From Rugamonas fusca (GTDB lineage Bacteria; Pseudomonadota; Gammaproteobacteria; Burkholderiales; Burkholderiaceae_D), in assembly GCF_014042365.1 (NCBI RefSeq), contig NZ_JACEZS010000022.1, positions 1-64,000 on the forward strand: a stretch of 64,000 nt of DNA, given 5' to 3'. The notes under the pieces are model-generated. The model was given only the letters and a program-made list of their open reading frames with translations. It ran no database searches and was not told the DNA's origin. Each line of letters starts with the position of its first letter. Position 1 is the first letter of the stretch. The translations under genes and the position numbers were made by a program. Shown here one piece after another: positions 12,834 through 20,853 of this stretch.

Positions 12834-12908
12834 GAAAAAAGCGGGGGGCAGTTCCGGCAATTCGCCAGCTCGCGGCGGGATGCCGGAACTGCCCCACCGG
12901 CTGGTTTT
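12834..12908. terminator. Bidirectional terminator between the chemoreceptor and the phosphodiesterase
   Basis: A perfect 15-bp inverted repeat (12845-12859 against 12881-12895, starting GGGGCAGTTCCGG) encloses a 21-nt loop. An A run lies on the left (12835-12840, a T tract on the minus strand) and eight T on the right (12905 onwards) after a small ACCGGCTGGT hairpin. It sits between convergent genes and can end both transcripts. Confidence 0.75.
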
Positions 12909-12910
12909 TT

Positions 12911-14035
12911 TTACCCGTCCACCGCCCGCCGGCCCAGCGCCGGATCGTCCGTGAAGAAGCCATCGATGCCGGTGGCCAGGTAGCGTCGCATCTCGGCCAC
13001 CGAGCCCGCTTCGTTGCGGGCGTTGTCGCCGGCCCCATCGCGGAAGTCGGCCGCCAGGAAGCAATTCTCGGGACGGAAAGTCCACGGTTCCACCCGCAAT
13101 CCCACGCGGTGCGCATCGTCCACCAGTGAGGTAGGCTGGCCCAGCCTGCCATCCTTGGCCAGCGGGATGATGGCGCGCGTGGGCGGCGCCACCACGTCCG
13201 CGTAGGCCGATATATCGCGCAGGCCGGCCGGCGTGCACATCTGGGCGAAGGTGAGCGTGCCGCCGGCCGCCGCCACGTCGCTGGGACGCACGGCGTCGGG
13301 CACCACCAGTTGCATCAGGCGCAGGTTGGCGCGCCGGCCCAGCTTGCCGCGCAAGTATTTGAGGTTGGCCACTTCGAACGACTGGATCTCGACCGGATTG
13401 CGGCGCGTGTAGTCATGGCCGGCCAGGATGGCCAGGAAGCGCTCCTCCAGCGGCAGACCGACGCTGGCGAAGTAAGTCGAGCTTTTCAGTTCCGGCACCA
13501 GGCCGATCACGCGCCCGCGCGCGGCCGACTCGGCCGCCACGAAGTCGATGATCTCTTCCCAGCTCACCACCTGGAACATGCCGTTGTAGCCGGCGCTGCC
13601 GGCACGCACGTCGGACAGGCGCTCGACGGCGCGCAGCGTTTTCAGTTCCGCGAACGTGAAGTCGTCCACGAACCAACCTTCGTGGCTTGTGCCGTCGATG
13701 GTCTTGCGGGCGCGGCGGCTGGCGAATGCGGCGCGGCTGGCCACGTCCGTCGTTTCCGTCAGGTTCGCTTCGTGGCGCGCCACCAGCACGCCATCCCTGG
13801 TGCACACGAGGTCAGGCTCCACGTAGTCGGCGCCGTCGGCGATGGCGCGCGCGTACGAGGCCAGCGTGTGCTCGGGCCGCAGCGCGCTGGCGCCACGGTG
13901 GCCGAACACCAATGGTTTCGATTGCGTAGGCGCGGCCAGCGCGGCGGCTGGCGCCAGCAGCGCGCAGCCGGTGGCGGCCGCCGCGTGCAGGAAGTGGCGG
14001 CGCGACAGGCGGCCAGGGGTGCGTATCGTGTTCAT
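12911..14035 (-). CDS. Tat-exported glycerophosphodiester phosphodiesterase
   Basis: A 374-residue periplasmic enzyme that hydrolyses glycerophosphodiesters to glycerol-3-phosphate and an alcohol. Residues 1-35 form a twin-arginine signal peptide (SRRHFLHAA, then ATGCALLAPAAALAA). The GDPD core follows: GHRGASALRPEHTL, DYVEPDLVCTRDGVLVARHE and a C-terminal LRVEPWTF strand. The catalytic His pair and acidic metal ligands appear present. The start is fixed by the TGATG junction with the upstream TonB receptor, whose stop shares its A, so the genes are translationally coupled. Together they suggest uptake and breakdown of a phosphodiester, an inference from context only. Confidence 0.9.
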   Translation of the reverse strand: MNTIRTPGRLSRRHFLHAAAATGCALLAPAAALAAPTQSKPLVFGHRGASALRPEHTLASYARAIADGADYVEPDLVCTRDGVLVARHEANLTETTDVASRAAFASRRARKTIDGTSHEGWFVDDFTFAELKTLRAVERLSDVRAGSAGYNGMFQVVSWEEIIDFVAAESAARGRVIGLVPELKSSTYFASVGLPLEERFLAILAGHDYTRRNPVEIQSFEVANLKYLRGKLGRRANLRLMQLVVPDAVRPSDVAAAGGTLTFAQMCTPAGLRDISAYADVVAPPTRAIIPLAKDGRLGQPTSLVDDAHRVGLRVEPWTFRPENCFLAADFRDGAGDNARNEAGSVAEMRRYLATGIDGFFTDDPALGRRAVDG

Positions 14036-16479
14036 CAGAAGTTCGCCATCACGGTGAAGAAAGCCTGGCGCGGGGCGATCGGGAAGGTGTTGTAGGTCTT
14101 GTCGGCCGCGCCCACCACCACGTTCAGGCTGCCTTCGCGGTCCAGCAGGTTGCTGACGTTGACCCGGTAGCGCGCATTCTTGATCACGCCGCCGTTCAGG
14201 AATGGCAGCTTGCCCGACACGCCCAGGCCCAGCAGGAAGTAGCTGGGCACGTTCAAGTCGTTGGTGTAGGTGGCGTAGCGCTTGCCCACGTAGTCGCCCA
14301 TCAGCTGGAATTCCGTGTCGGCCACGGTGGCGGTGGCGACAAATTTGTTCATCCACTTAGGGCTGCCCGGCACCGATTTGCCGGCCGTGGGCACGATGGC
14401 TGCGCCGTTGCTGTAGTTGTCCGAGTAGGTCGAGTGGTTGTACGACAGCGCATCGTAGAACGAGAAGCCGCGGCCGACGTGCAGGGTGGCGGACAGGTCG
14501 ATGCCATCGGTCTTCACGCTGCCCACGTTGGCCAGCACGGGATTGCCGCCGATGATGGCCAGCAGCACGGGCGTGGGGCTGATCTGCAGCAGGCGGTCCT
14601 TGAAGTCCACGTGGTACAGGCTGATCTGGCTGTCGATGGCCGTCACCGGGCCCGACGGCAGGGTGCGGTTGCTGCGCAGCCCCGCTTCATAGGTGACCGA
14701 GGTTTCCGGCTTGGCCGTGGCCTTGAACAGGTCGAACGCCTGCTGGCTGGCCAGGCTCCACGGCGAGGCGCCGCCGCCGCCGTAGGTGACGAACTGGCGC
14801 AGGTTCTTCTGAACATTGACGAACAGCTGGTCCTGGGCGCTGATGTCCCAGCGCGCACCCGCTTGCGGCAGGAACCATTTCTTCGTGATGATCTCGCCCA
14901 CCGGCAAGGCCAGCGAACCATTGGCGATCGCCCCCTTGGCCGGCTGCACGGGGAAGGTGCCTTCCGCGAATTGCAGGCTGGATTTGAAGCCGGCCTGCAG
15001 CGCCAGGTCGGGCCGCACGCGCCACTCGTCCTGCAGGTGCAGCTGGGCCACCTTGTTGTTGATCTCGCTGCCGCACTGGGTGATCAAGGGATCGCTGGGG
15101 CGGTCGTACGGCGAACTCGGGTGGTTTACGTCCAGCGCGTACCAGCGGCGGTAGGCTTCCGAACGGTTGTGCTCCAGCCACAGGCCGGCCTGGACTTGAT
15201 GGTCGCCCAGTTCCATGCGCACGGTCGACAGCAGGCCGGCGCGGTTGATCGCGTATTCCGTGGTGCGGGTGGCGTAGCCGGAGTTGCCGAATACTTGCTT
15301 GAGGTTCTGGTTCGGGTAGTAGACGCTGAACAGGCCGGGCAGCCCGGCCACGCCGATCGGGCCGGCCACCACGCCCACGCCATCGTCGTGGTGGTAGTAG
15401 ATTTGGTTGGACCAGGTGGTGGCATCGCTCAGGTTGGCTTCGTACTTGGCGTAAGTCAGGTAGTCGGTGCGCTGGGCGTCGCTGTAGTAGTTGCGGTAGT
15501 TGTTGCCGTCGGCGGCCGGGGTGGCGCCGGTGGGCGACAAATAGGCCAGCGCGGCGGCGAAGTCCGGGTACAGGAAGGGGCGGGTGTAGGGCGCACTCTT
15601 TTCGCCGGCTACGTGGACCGTGCTGTCCTCGTTCGGTTCGATCTTGTCCGAATAGTTGAAGAACACGGTCAGCTTGCCCGCGTCGGCGCGGTTGGCGTAC
15701 TTGGCGTTGACCTGGTTGCCGCCCTGGCGGCCCTGGAAGTCCCAGGCCCGCGCTTCGTGGTGGATGGCCGACAGGTAGGCGCTGTTGCCGCTGCCGAACT
15801 CGCCCGTGTCGAAACGGGCGTAGGTGCGCGAGGTGCGCTGGCTGCCCACGGTCTGCTGCACGGTGGCGCCGCGCGTGGCCAGCGGGTCGGCCGAGAAGGT
15901 TTCGATGGTGCCGCCCAGGTTGCTGGTCGAGGCCGTGGCCAGGTCCCCCGCGCCGGACGACAGGATCACGCTGCTGACGTTCTCGCTGATGACGGCGCGC
16001 TGCGGCGACAGGCCGTTGTAGTTGCCGTACTGCTGGTCGCCCAGCGGCACGCCATCGAGCGTGTAGCCCAGTTGCTGGCCCGAGAAGCCGTGCACGAACA
16101 GCGACAGGTTCTGCTCGTTGTTGCCCCACGGGTCGGCCGTCTGGAAGCTCACGCCGGGCAGGGTGTGCAGCGCCTTGAGCGGATTCACGCCGGGCAGGAT
16201 TTTCTGCATGTCGGCCTTGCCCAGCGCGACGGAGGAGCGGGTCTTGCGGGTGGCGATTTCCACCGTCGTGATGGGGCCCACAGCGGCGGCCGCCTCGGTG
16301 GCGAAGTCGGCTGCCGTGGCCGAGCTGTCGGCCAGCATCAGGGCGGCGCTGTCGAGGTTGCCCATGTCGGCCATGGCGGAGGCCACGTTGGCGGCCATCG
16401 CCAGCATCGGGAAACTGAGGGCGGCCAGGCAGGCGGCCATGGCGCCGCCATGGGCGCGCGGAGTCGTGCGTATCATCAT
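14035..16479 (-). CDS. TonB-dependent receptor coupled to the phosphodiesterase
   Basis: An 814-residue outer-membrane receptor. The start is taken at the first of two ATGs (16479, MMIRTTPRAHGG), with a GGAATTCC preceding. A signal peptide covers about residues 1-28 (FPMLAMAA). The plug domain contains LPGVNPLKALHTLPGVSFQ and a YTLDGVPLGDQQYGNYNG stretch, and the C-terminus ends in aromatic QAFFTVMANF, as expected for a beta-barrel. An ITTVEIATRKTR segment before the plug may be the TonB box. Its stop overlaps the start of the phosphodiesterase gene, so this is probably a two-gene operon. The substrate may be a glycerophosphodiester or similar compound. Confidence 0.9.
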   Translation of the reverse strand: MMIRTTPRAHGGAMAACLAALSFPMLAMAANVASAMADMGNLDSAALMLADSSATAADFATEAAAAVGPITTVEIATRKTRSSVALGKADMQKILPGVNPLKALHTLPGVSFQTADPWGNNEQNLSLFVHGFSGQQLGYTLDGVPLGDQQYGNYNGLSPQRAVISENVSSVILSSGAGDLATASTSNLGGTIETFSADPLATRGATVQQTVGSQRTSRTYARFDTGEFGSGNSAYLSAIHHEARAWDFQGRQGGNQVNAKYANRADAGKLTVFFNYSDKIEPNEDSTVHVAGEKSAPYTRPFLYPDFAAALAYLSPTGATPAADGNNYRNYYSDAQRTDYLTYAKYEANLSDATTWSNQIYYHHDDGVGVVAGPIGVAGLPGLFSVYYPNQNLKQVFGNSGYATRTTEYAINRAGLLSTVRMELGDHQVQAGLWLEHNRSEAYRRWYALDVNHPSSPYDRPSDPLITQCGSEINNKVAQLHLQDEWRVRPDLALQAGFKSSLQFAEGTFPVQPAKGAIANGSLALPVGEIITKKWFLPQAGARWDISAQDQLFVNVQKNLRQFVTYGGGGASPWSLASQQAFDLFKATAKPETSVTYEAGLRSNRTLPSGPVTAIDSQISLYHVDFKDRLLQISPTPVLLAIIGGNPVLANVGSVKTDGIDLSATLHVGRGFSFYDALSYNHSTYSDNYSNGAAIVPTAGKSVPGSPKWMNKFVATATVADTEFQLMGDYVGKRYATYTNDLNVPSYFLLGLGVSGKLPFLNGGVIKNARYRVNVSNLLDREGSLNVVVGAADKTYNTFPIAPRQAFFTVMANF

Positions 16480-16650
16480 TGGAATTCCATTGGTTGGGGA
16501 ACTGCGACGCGGCGGATGATAGGCAGTCTGTGTGACGCCATGATGACGGTCGCTGGAGGCGCTATTCCAAACGTCCCTGTCCACGGCTGGACAAGCGGGC
16601 GGGGCGCTCGTACACTGCGCCCAATAACTTTCAAGCAAGGCGGGGGAGCG

Positions 16651-16968
16651 ATGCGCGCGACGGGGATGCTGGCGGTGGTGGTGGCGATGGCGCTGACGGG
16701 ATGCTACACGGTGGACCAGAACCGTTTTTCCACCTTCGTGGCCGGCACGGTCACGCCCGGCATGCCCATGGAGCAGGCGCTGGTGCGCATGACAGCGGAG
16801 GGATTCTATTGCGACGGCAAGGCGGCGCCGCCGGCCATCGTGTGCACGCGCAGCCAGCAGCGGATCTTCCCCGGCAGCTGCATCGAGCAAGTGAACCTGA
16901 GCCGCGCCGGCTCAGGCAAGACACTGGGCGCGGTCGATATCGCGCCCATCAAATGCGTGCACTGGTAG
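16651..16968 (+). CDS. Small lipoprotein of unknown function
   Basis: A 105-residue protein starting at the ATG at 16651 with GGGGGAG 2 nt upstream. The lipobox is clear: LAVVVAMALTGC with Cys18 as the lipidated residue, so the mature protein is membrane anchored. The body is short, with four further Cys residues (FYCDGK, IVCTRSQ, GSCIEQ, IKCVHW) that could form two disulfides in the periplasm. I do not recognise the family. It is transcribed divergently from the TonB receptor across a 171-bp gap and stands alone, followed by convergent hslO. Confidence 0.78.
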   Translation: MRATGMLAVVVAMALTGCYTVDQNRFSTFVAGTVTPGMPMEQALVRMTAEGFYCDGKAAPPAIVCTRSQQRIFPGSCIEQVNLSRAGSGKTLGAVDIAPIKCVHW

Positions 16969-17076
16969 TGCCTTGGAAGTTGTTTCAAAATGACCATGGC
17001 TAGGCGTGGTGCCGAAGACAGTGCGCCTGCACGGCAAGGCGCCACAACGACGCCATGGGCTTTTTGACATGACTTC

Positions 17077-18024
17077 TTAGTGCTTGGCCTCGCCGGCCGG
17101 GATCAATACTTCGACTGGCACATCGCTGGTGAACAGCTGGGCGCAATCGACCCGGTCGTATTCGTAGTGCTGGCCGCAGAAGTCGCAGTGCACGCCCACG
17201 TGGTCGAGCTCGGCGAGCACGCCGTCGATTTCCTCCTGGCCCAGCATCTTGAGCATGTTGCCCACTTTTTCGCGCGTGCAGCTGCAGTGGAATGACGGGT
17301 GCACGGGATCGAACACGCGGATCGTCTCCTCCCAGAACAGGCGCTGCATCAGCACGGCGATGGGCGTTTCCAGCAATTCCTCGTGCTTGAGCGTGGAACC
17401 GAGGATCACGGCGCGGTTCCACGTTTCCAGCGCATCTTCCTGCGACAGCGGTACGGCTTCCGCCTTGCCGCCGTGGTAGGGCAGCTTTTGCAGCAGCAGG
17501 CCGCGTGCCACCTCGTCGCTGGTGGCCAGCCACAGCTTGGTGTCGAGCTGTTCCGAGCGCAGCATGTAGTTCTCGATCACGGTGGCCACGTCCTCGCCGT
17601 CCAGCGGCACGATGCCCTGGTACGGCTGCTGGCCCGGCACCTTGTCGGCCGGATCGAGCGTGATGGCGAAGCGGCCCTTGCCGTGTTCGTTGAGCAGCGC
17701 CTTCAGGCCGGCATCGTCCGCGATGGCGGCGTCCGGCGCCAGCTTGGCCGTGGCGCGCAGGCGCAGCTCGGCGTCGCACTCGACCACCAGCAGGCGCACC
17801 GGGCCGTCGCCATGGATCTGCATGACGATGGAGCCGTTGAACTTCAGGTTGGCCGACAGCAGGGCCGCGGCGGCCACCATTTCGCCCAGCACGCGCTTGA
17901 CGGGTGCCGGGTAGTGGTGGCGCGACAGCACCTCGCGCCAGGTGGCGGAAATGTCGATGAATTCACCGCGCACGGCGGCGTTTTCAAAGATGAATTTCTG
18001 CAGGGTGTCCGGGGTGGTACTCAT
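17077..18024 (-). CDS. hslO: Redox-regulated chaperone Hsp33
   Basis: A 315-residue cytosolic holdase activated by oxidation. The N-terminal domain starts LQKFIFENAAVRGEFIDIS with the usual LLSANLKFNGSIVMQIHGDG core. The C-terminal redox switch has the four zinc cysteines CSC (in FHCSCTREK) and CDFC (in HVGVHCDFCGQHYEYD), as in E. coli Hsp33. Length is slightly above the 292 residues of E. coli. It starts 5 nt after the gamma-carbonic anhydrase gene, so the two form an operon. Confidence 0.96.
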   Translation of the reverse strand: MSTTPDTLQKFIFENAAVRGEFIDISATWREVLSRHHYPAPVKRVLGEMVAAAALLSANLKFNGSIVMQIHGDGPVRLLVVECDAELRLRATAKLAPDAAIADDAGLKALLNEHGKGRFAITLDPADKVPGQQPYQGIVPLDGEDVATVIENYMLRSEQLDTKLWLATSDEVARGLLLQKLPYHGGKAEAVPLSQEDALETWNRAVILGSTLKHEELLETPIAVLMQRLFWEETIRVFDPVHPSFHCSCTREKVGNMLKMLGQEEIDGVLAELDHVGVHCDFCGQHYEYDRVDCAQLFTSDVPVEVLIPAGEAKH

Positions 18025-18029
18025 GTTTC

Positions 18030-18554
18030 TTATCCAATCTTGTTAAGTTGCGTCTTGAACATCTGGCCGCGCTGGACATAGTTGTCCGCGTTGCCTTGCA
18101 GACGCTCGATTTCTTCCGCCGTCAGCGTGCGCACGGCCTTGGCCGGGGCGCCGATGATCAGCGAGTAATCCGGGAATTGCTTGCCTTCCGTGACCAGCGC
18201 GCCGGCGCCCACCAGGCAACCCTTGCCGATCACGGCGCCGTTCAGCACCACGGCCTGGATGCCGATCAGCGCGCCATCGCCGATGGTGCAGCCGTGCAGC
18301 ATGGCCTGGTGGCCGATGGTGACGTTGCGGCCCACCGTCAGCGGATAGCCCATGTCCGTGTGCATGATGGTCGATTCCTGTACATTGCTGTTCTCGCCGA
18401 TCGTGATGCGCTCGTTGTCGCCCCGTATCGTCACGCCGAACCAGACGGAGGCGTTGTCCTGCACGGTGACCTTGCCGATCACGCTGGCGGTGTCGGCGAT
18501 GAAGGCGGATGCGGCGATCTCAGGCGTATGTTCGCCCAGTTGGTAGATAGTCAT
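18030..18554 (-). CDS. Gamma-carbonic anhydrase family protein (YrdA-like)
   Basis: A 174-residue left-handed beta-helix protein made of hexapeptide repeats (VIGKVTVQDNASVWFGVTIRGD, then GRNVTIGHQAMLHGCTIGDG). The conserved metal His residues are present in TIMHTDMGYPL and TIGHQAMLHGC, and the C-terminal helix (LTAEEIERLQGNADNYVQ) packs against the helix in relatives. YrdA-type proteins bind zinc, but carbonic anhydrase activity is proven for few of them. It is the first gene of a two-gene unit with hslO and divergent from the hydrolase at 18747. Confidence 0.92.
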   Translation of the reverse strand: MTIYQLGEHTPEIAASAFIADTASVIGKVTVQDNASVWFGVTIRGDNERITIGENSNVQESTIMHTDMGYPLTVGRNVTIGHQAMLHGCTIGDGALIGIQAVVLNGAVIGKGCLVGAGALVTEGKQFPDYSLIIGAPAKAVRTLTAEEIERLQGNADNYVQRGQMFKTQLNKIG

Positions 18555-18746
18555 GGGATACCTTGGTTGAGAGCAACGGGATGGCGCTATTTTACGCTGT
18601 GGCCACCCGTTCCCGCTAAAAAACGGCCGATAACGCGATCAGACCGGGCCCGCGTACGTGTTGCGAACGGTCGTGCTATTATTTTGTTTTCTGGCCGGCA
18701 AGCCGCCCATATTGCGCCCCGCGCACTCTTTTCAAGGCAGATCATC

Positions 18747-19625
18747 ATGCATACAGCATCCCGCTCCGAATTCCTGACCGTGCGCGGCCTGCGCTACCAC
18801 GTGCGCCACTGGGGCCGGGTGGGCGCGCCCAAGATCGTCATGGTGCATGGCTGGATGGACGTGTCGGCCTCATTCCAGTTCGTGGTCGACGCCTTGCAGG
18901 GCGACTGGCACGTGATCGCGCCGGACTGGCGCGGCTTCGGCCTGTCCGAACGGTCCGGCGCGGACACCTACTGGTTCCCCGACTACCTGGCCGACCTGGA
19001 CGCCATCCTGCGCCACTACGCGCCCGACGAAGCCATCAACCTGCTGGGCCATAGCATGGGCGGCAACGTGGTGGGCCTGTACGCGGGCGCGCGGCCCGAG
19101 CGCATCCGGCGCCTGATCAACCTGGAAGGCTTCGGCCTGCGCGCCAACCGGCCCGAGCAGGCGCCCAAGCGCTACGCCAAGTGGATGGACGAGATGCTGG
19201 AACCGCCTGTCATGCGCGGCTACGCCTCGCTGGACGCGGTGGCGGCCCGGCTGCAAAAGACCAATCCGCGCCTGACGGACGCGCGTGCCGCGTTCCTGGC
19301 CCAGCACTGGTCGGCCCAGAACGACGCGGGACAGTGGGAGATCCTCGGCGACCCGGCCCACAAGCGCATGGGCCCGCTGCTGTACCACGTGGAGGAGGTG
19401 ATGGCGTGCTGGAAAGCCATCACGGCGCCCGTGCTGTGGGTGGAAGCGGTGCACACGAATATGTGGGACTGGATGGGGCCGAAGCCCGAGGCGCGCATCG
19501 AGATCGACCGCCGCCTGGGCCACCTGGCCGACGTAACGTGCAAGATGATGGACGATGCGGGCCATATGCTGCACCACGACCAGCCCGAAGTGCTGGCCCG
19601 GATGATCGAGGAATTCCTGGCCTGA
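18747..19625 (+). CDS. Alpha/beta hydrolase
   Basis: A 292-residue cytosolic hydrolase. The oxyanion region VMVHGWMDVSASFQFVVDAL is followed by the nucleophile elbow GHSMGG (Ser near residue 99). The late acid lies in a VLWVEAVHTNMWDW strand and the catalytic His in DAGHMLHHDQPE near the C-terminus. The order and spacing match the esterase/epoxide-hydrolase-like group; no substrate can be assigned. The start is the ATG at 18747, chosen because homology begins there; the open frame extends much further upstream through antisense of the neighbouring gene. It ends just before the group II intron region. Confidence 0.9.
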   Translation: MHTASRSEFLTVRGLRYHVRHWGRVGAPKIVMVHGWMDVSASFQFVVDALQGDWHVIAPDWRGFGLSERSGADTYWFPDYLADLDAILRHYAPDEAINLLGHSMGGNVVGLYAGARPERIRRLINLEGFGLRANRPEQAPKRYAKWMDEMLEPPVMRGYASLDAVAARLQKTNPRLTDARAAFLAQHWSAQNDAGQWEILGDPAHKRMGPLLYHVEEVMACWKAITAPVLWVEAVHTNMWDWMGPKPEARIEIDRRLGHLADVTCKMMDDAGHMLHHDQPEVLARMIEEFLA

Positions 19626-20196
19626 CGTGAACGTGAGCAAGTGTTACGCCAGCTCTAACGGGAGCGTGACAAGCAGCGTACAATGAACCTTTCCGGTGCG
19701 ACACGTCGTCGCGATCGCCGCTTTCGCGGCAAAGTGTCAAAGTAGTAACTAGTAACCAAAAAGCTGTATCCATCCTGCAAGCCTGGCGGTAAGTCTCTGA
19801 TTTGACTACGTTAAATCTGAAAACGAGACTGGCAATAAACACCGTGGGCTCCCTAATTGCGTCTGCAATTTCGGACAAAAGCAAACAATCGCACTGTTCA
19901 AAAAGACTTGGCTGGAGAGGTTGAAATCACGGTTTCACCGGGACTTCAACGCCATTTACCCCAGTTTTCCGCTCACAAGGCGGACATTGCGTTGCCTATG
20001 TACAACAGATTCCAAGAATTTTGAGGAATTTTTGAACAATCGGATTCCTGGAAATCAGGATATTCAAGGTAGGTCGTTTCGGACCTTGTCAAAACAGAAT
20101 GGAACAGTAAGATCGCGCAAACTCTGAGATGCCTTGTCACACTTTACGACTCTGAATTCGGACTTTTGATTTCTGGAAGCGTGATGCTGTGACCGG
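19626..20196. other. Non-coding, AT-richer stretch between the hydrolase and the intron core
   Basis: No convincing gene lies here; the largest frame (68 codons at 19921) has no recognisable features. The first 70 bp look native, with a TACAAT at 19679-19684 that could be the -10 of the downstream PHP gene and a GTGCG at 19696. From about 19740 the sequence is visibly richer in A and T than the chromosome around it. It may be part of an enlarged intron domain I, a second inserted fragment, or 5' exon DNA. Confidence 0.55.
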
Positions 20197-20853
20197 GTGT
20201 ACGACCACTTGTCACCTAGTCGGACATGCGTCTCTGGTAACGGAGAGGTGTGAAGCTCTGATAACAATGTACCCCCGCGCAAGCGGCGGGCCCACCATGT
20301 GAATGGTGGGTCTGGAAACTGCCAGCAGCGAGGCGGTGAAGGGGCTAGGTGAGGCTGCATGGGTAACATAAAGTGAACTGACGTTTGAACCCTCGTGATC
20401 ATTGACAGGCCCAAGCTGCTGTTGGCCTGAACCAAAAGGTACGTGGTTGGATATCTCCGTCGAAAGTGGGGATACGTCGTCTTCAAACCACCGGGGGAAA
20501 GTCAGACCCTAAACAGTCATGTACGGCGCAATTTGGCCGTGCGGGTATCTCAGGGAACGTGGTAAGCCCAATCCGCCGCTACTCAATTCATCGGGAAGCA
20601 AGTAACCCGCAAGGGAAACTCATGGCGCAGTGGGTATGGGAGGATGGAAAAAGCGAATGTCCCTCTGTAATGGAGGGGATAGGGATTCAAAATTTGTCCC
20701 ACCGTGAAAACGTGCAGACTTCCATCTGGTGCAATAGTCGTAACCGACTACATAGACAAAGTCGTTCTTATTTAAATAGCCCCGAAGGGATGCAGTCTTC
20801 CCTTCGGGGGAGCACTGCGTCCTCGACGAGCATCACTACGACGAGGTTCGGCA

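Noticed and set aside
10993-13152. 719-codon frame antisense to the chemoreceptor
   Set aside because: Low-complexity shadow ([15 protein letters not shown]); it crosses the bidirectional terminator.
14434-16650. Plus-strand frame leading into the small lipoprotein gene
   Set aside because: The part before 16651 is antisense of the TonB receptor; only the last 105 codons have a ribosome-binding site and lipobox.
19921-20127. 68-codon frame in the AT-rich block before the intron
   Set aside because: No ribosome-binding site or recognisable sequence; length expected by chance at this composition.
20197-20853. Considered as a tRNA, riboswitch or phage attachment site
   Set aside because: The folded repeats fit group II intron domains I-III preceding the maturase and domain V; no tRNA cloverleaf or known riboswitch core was found.
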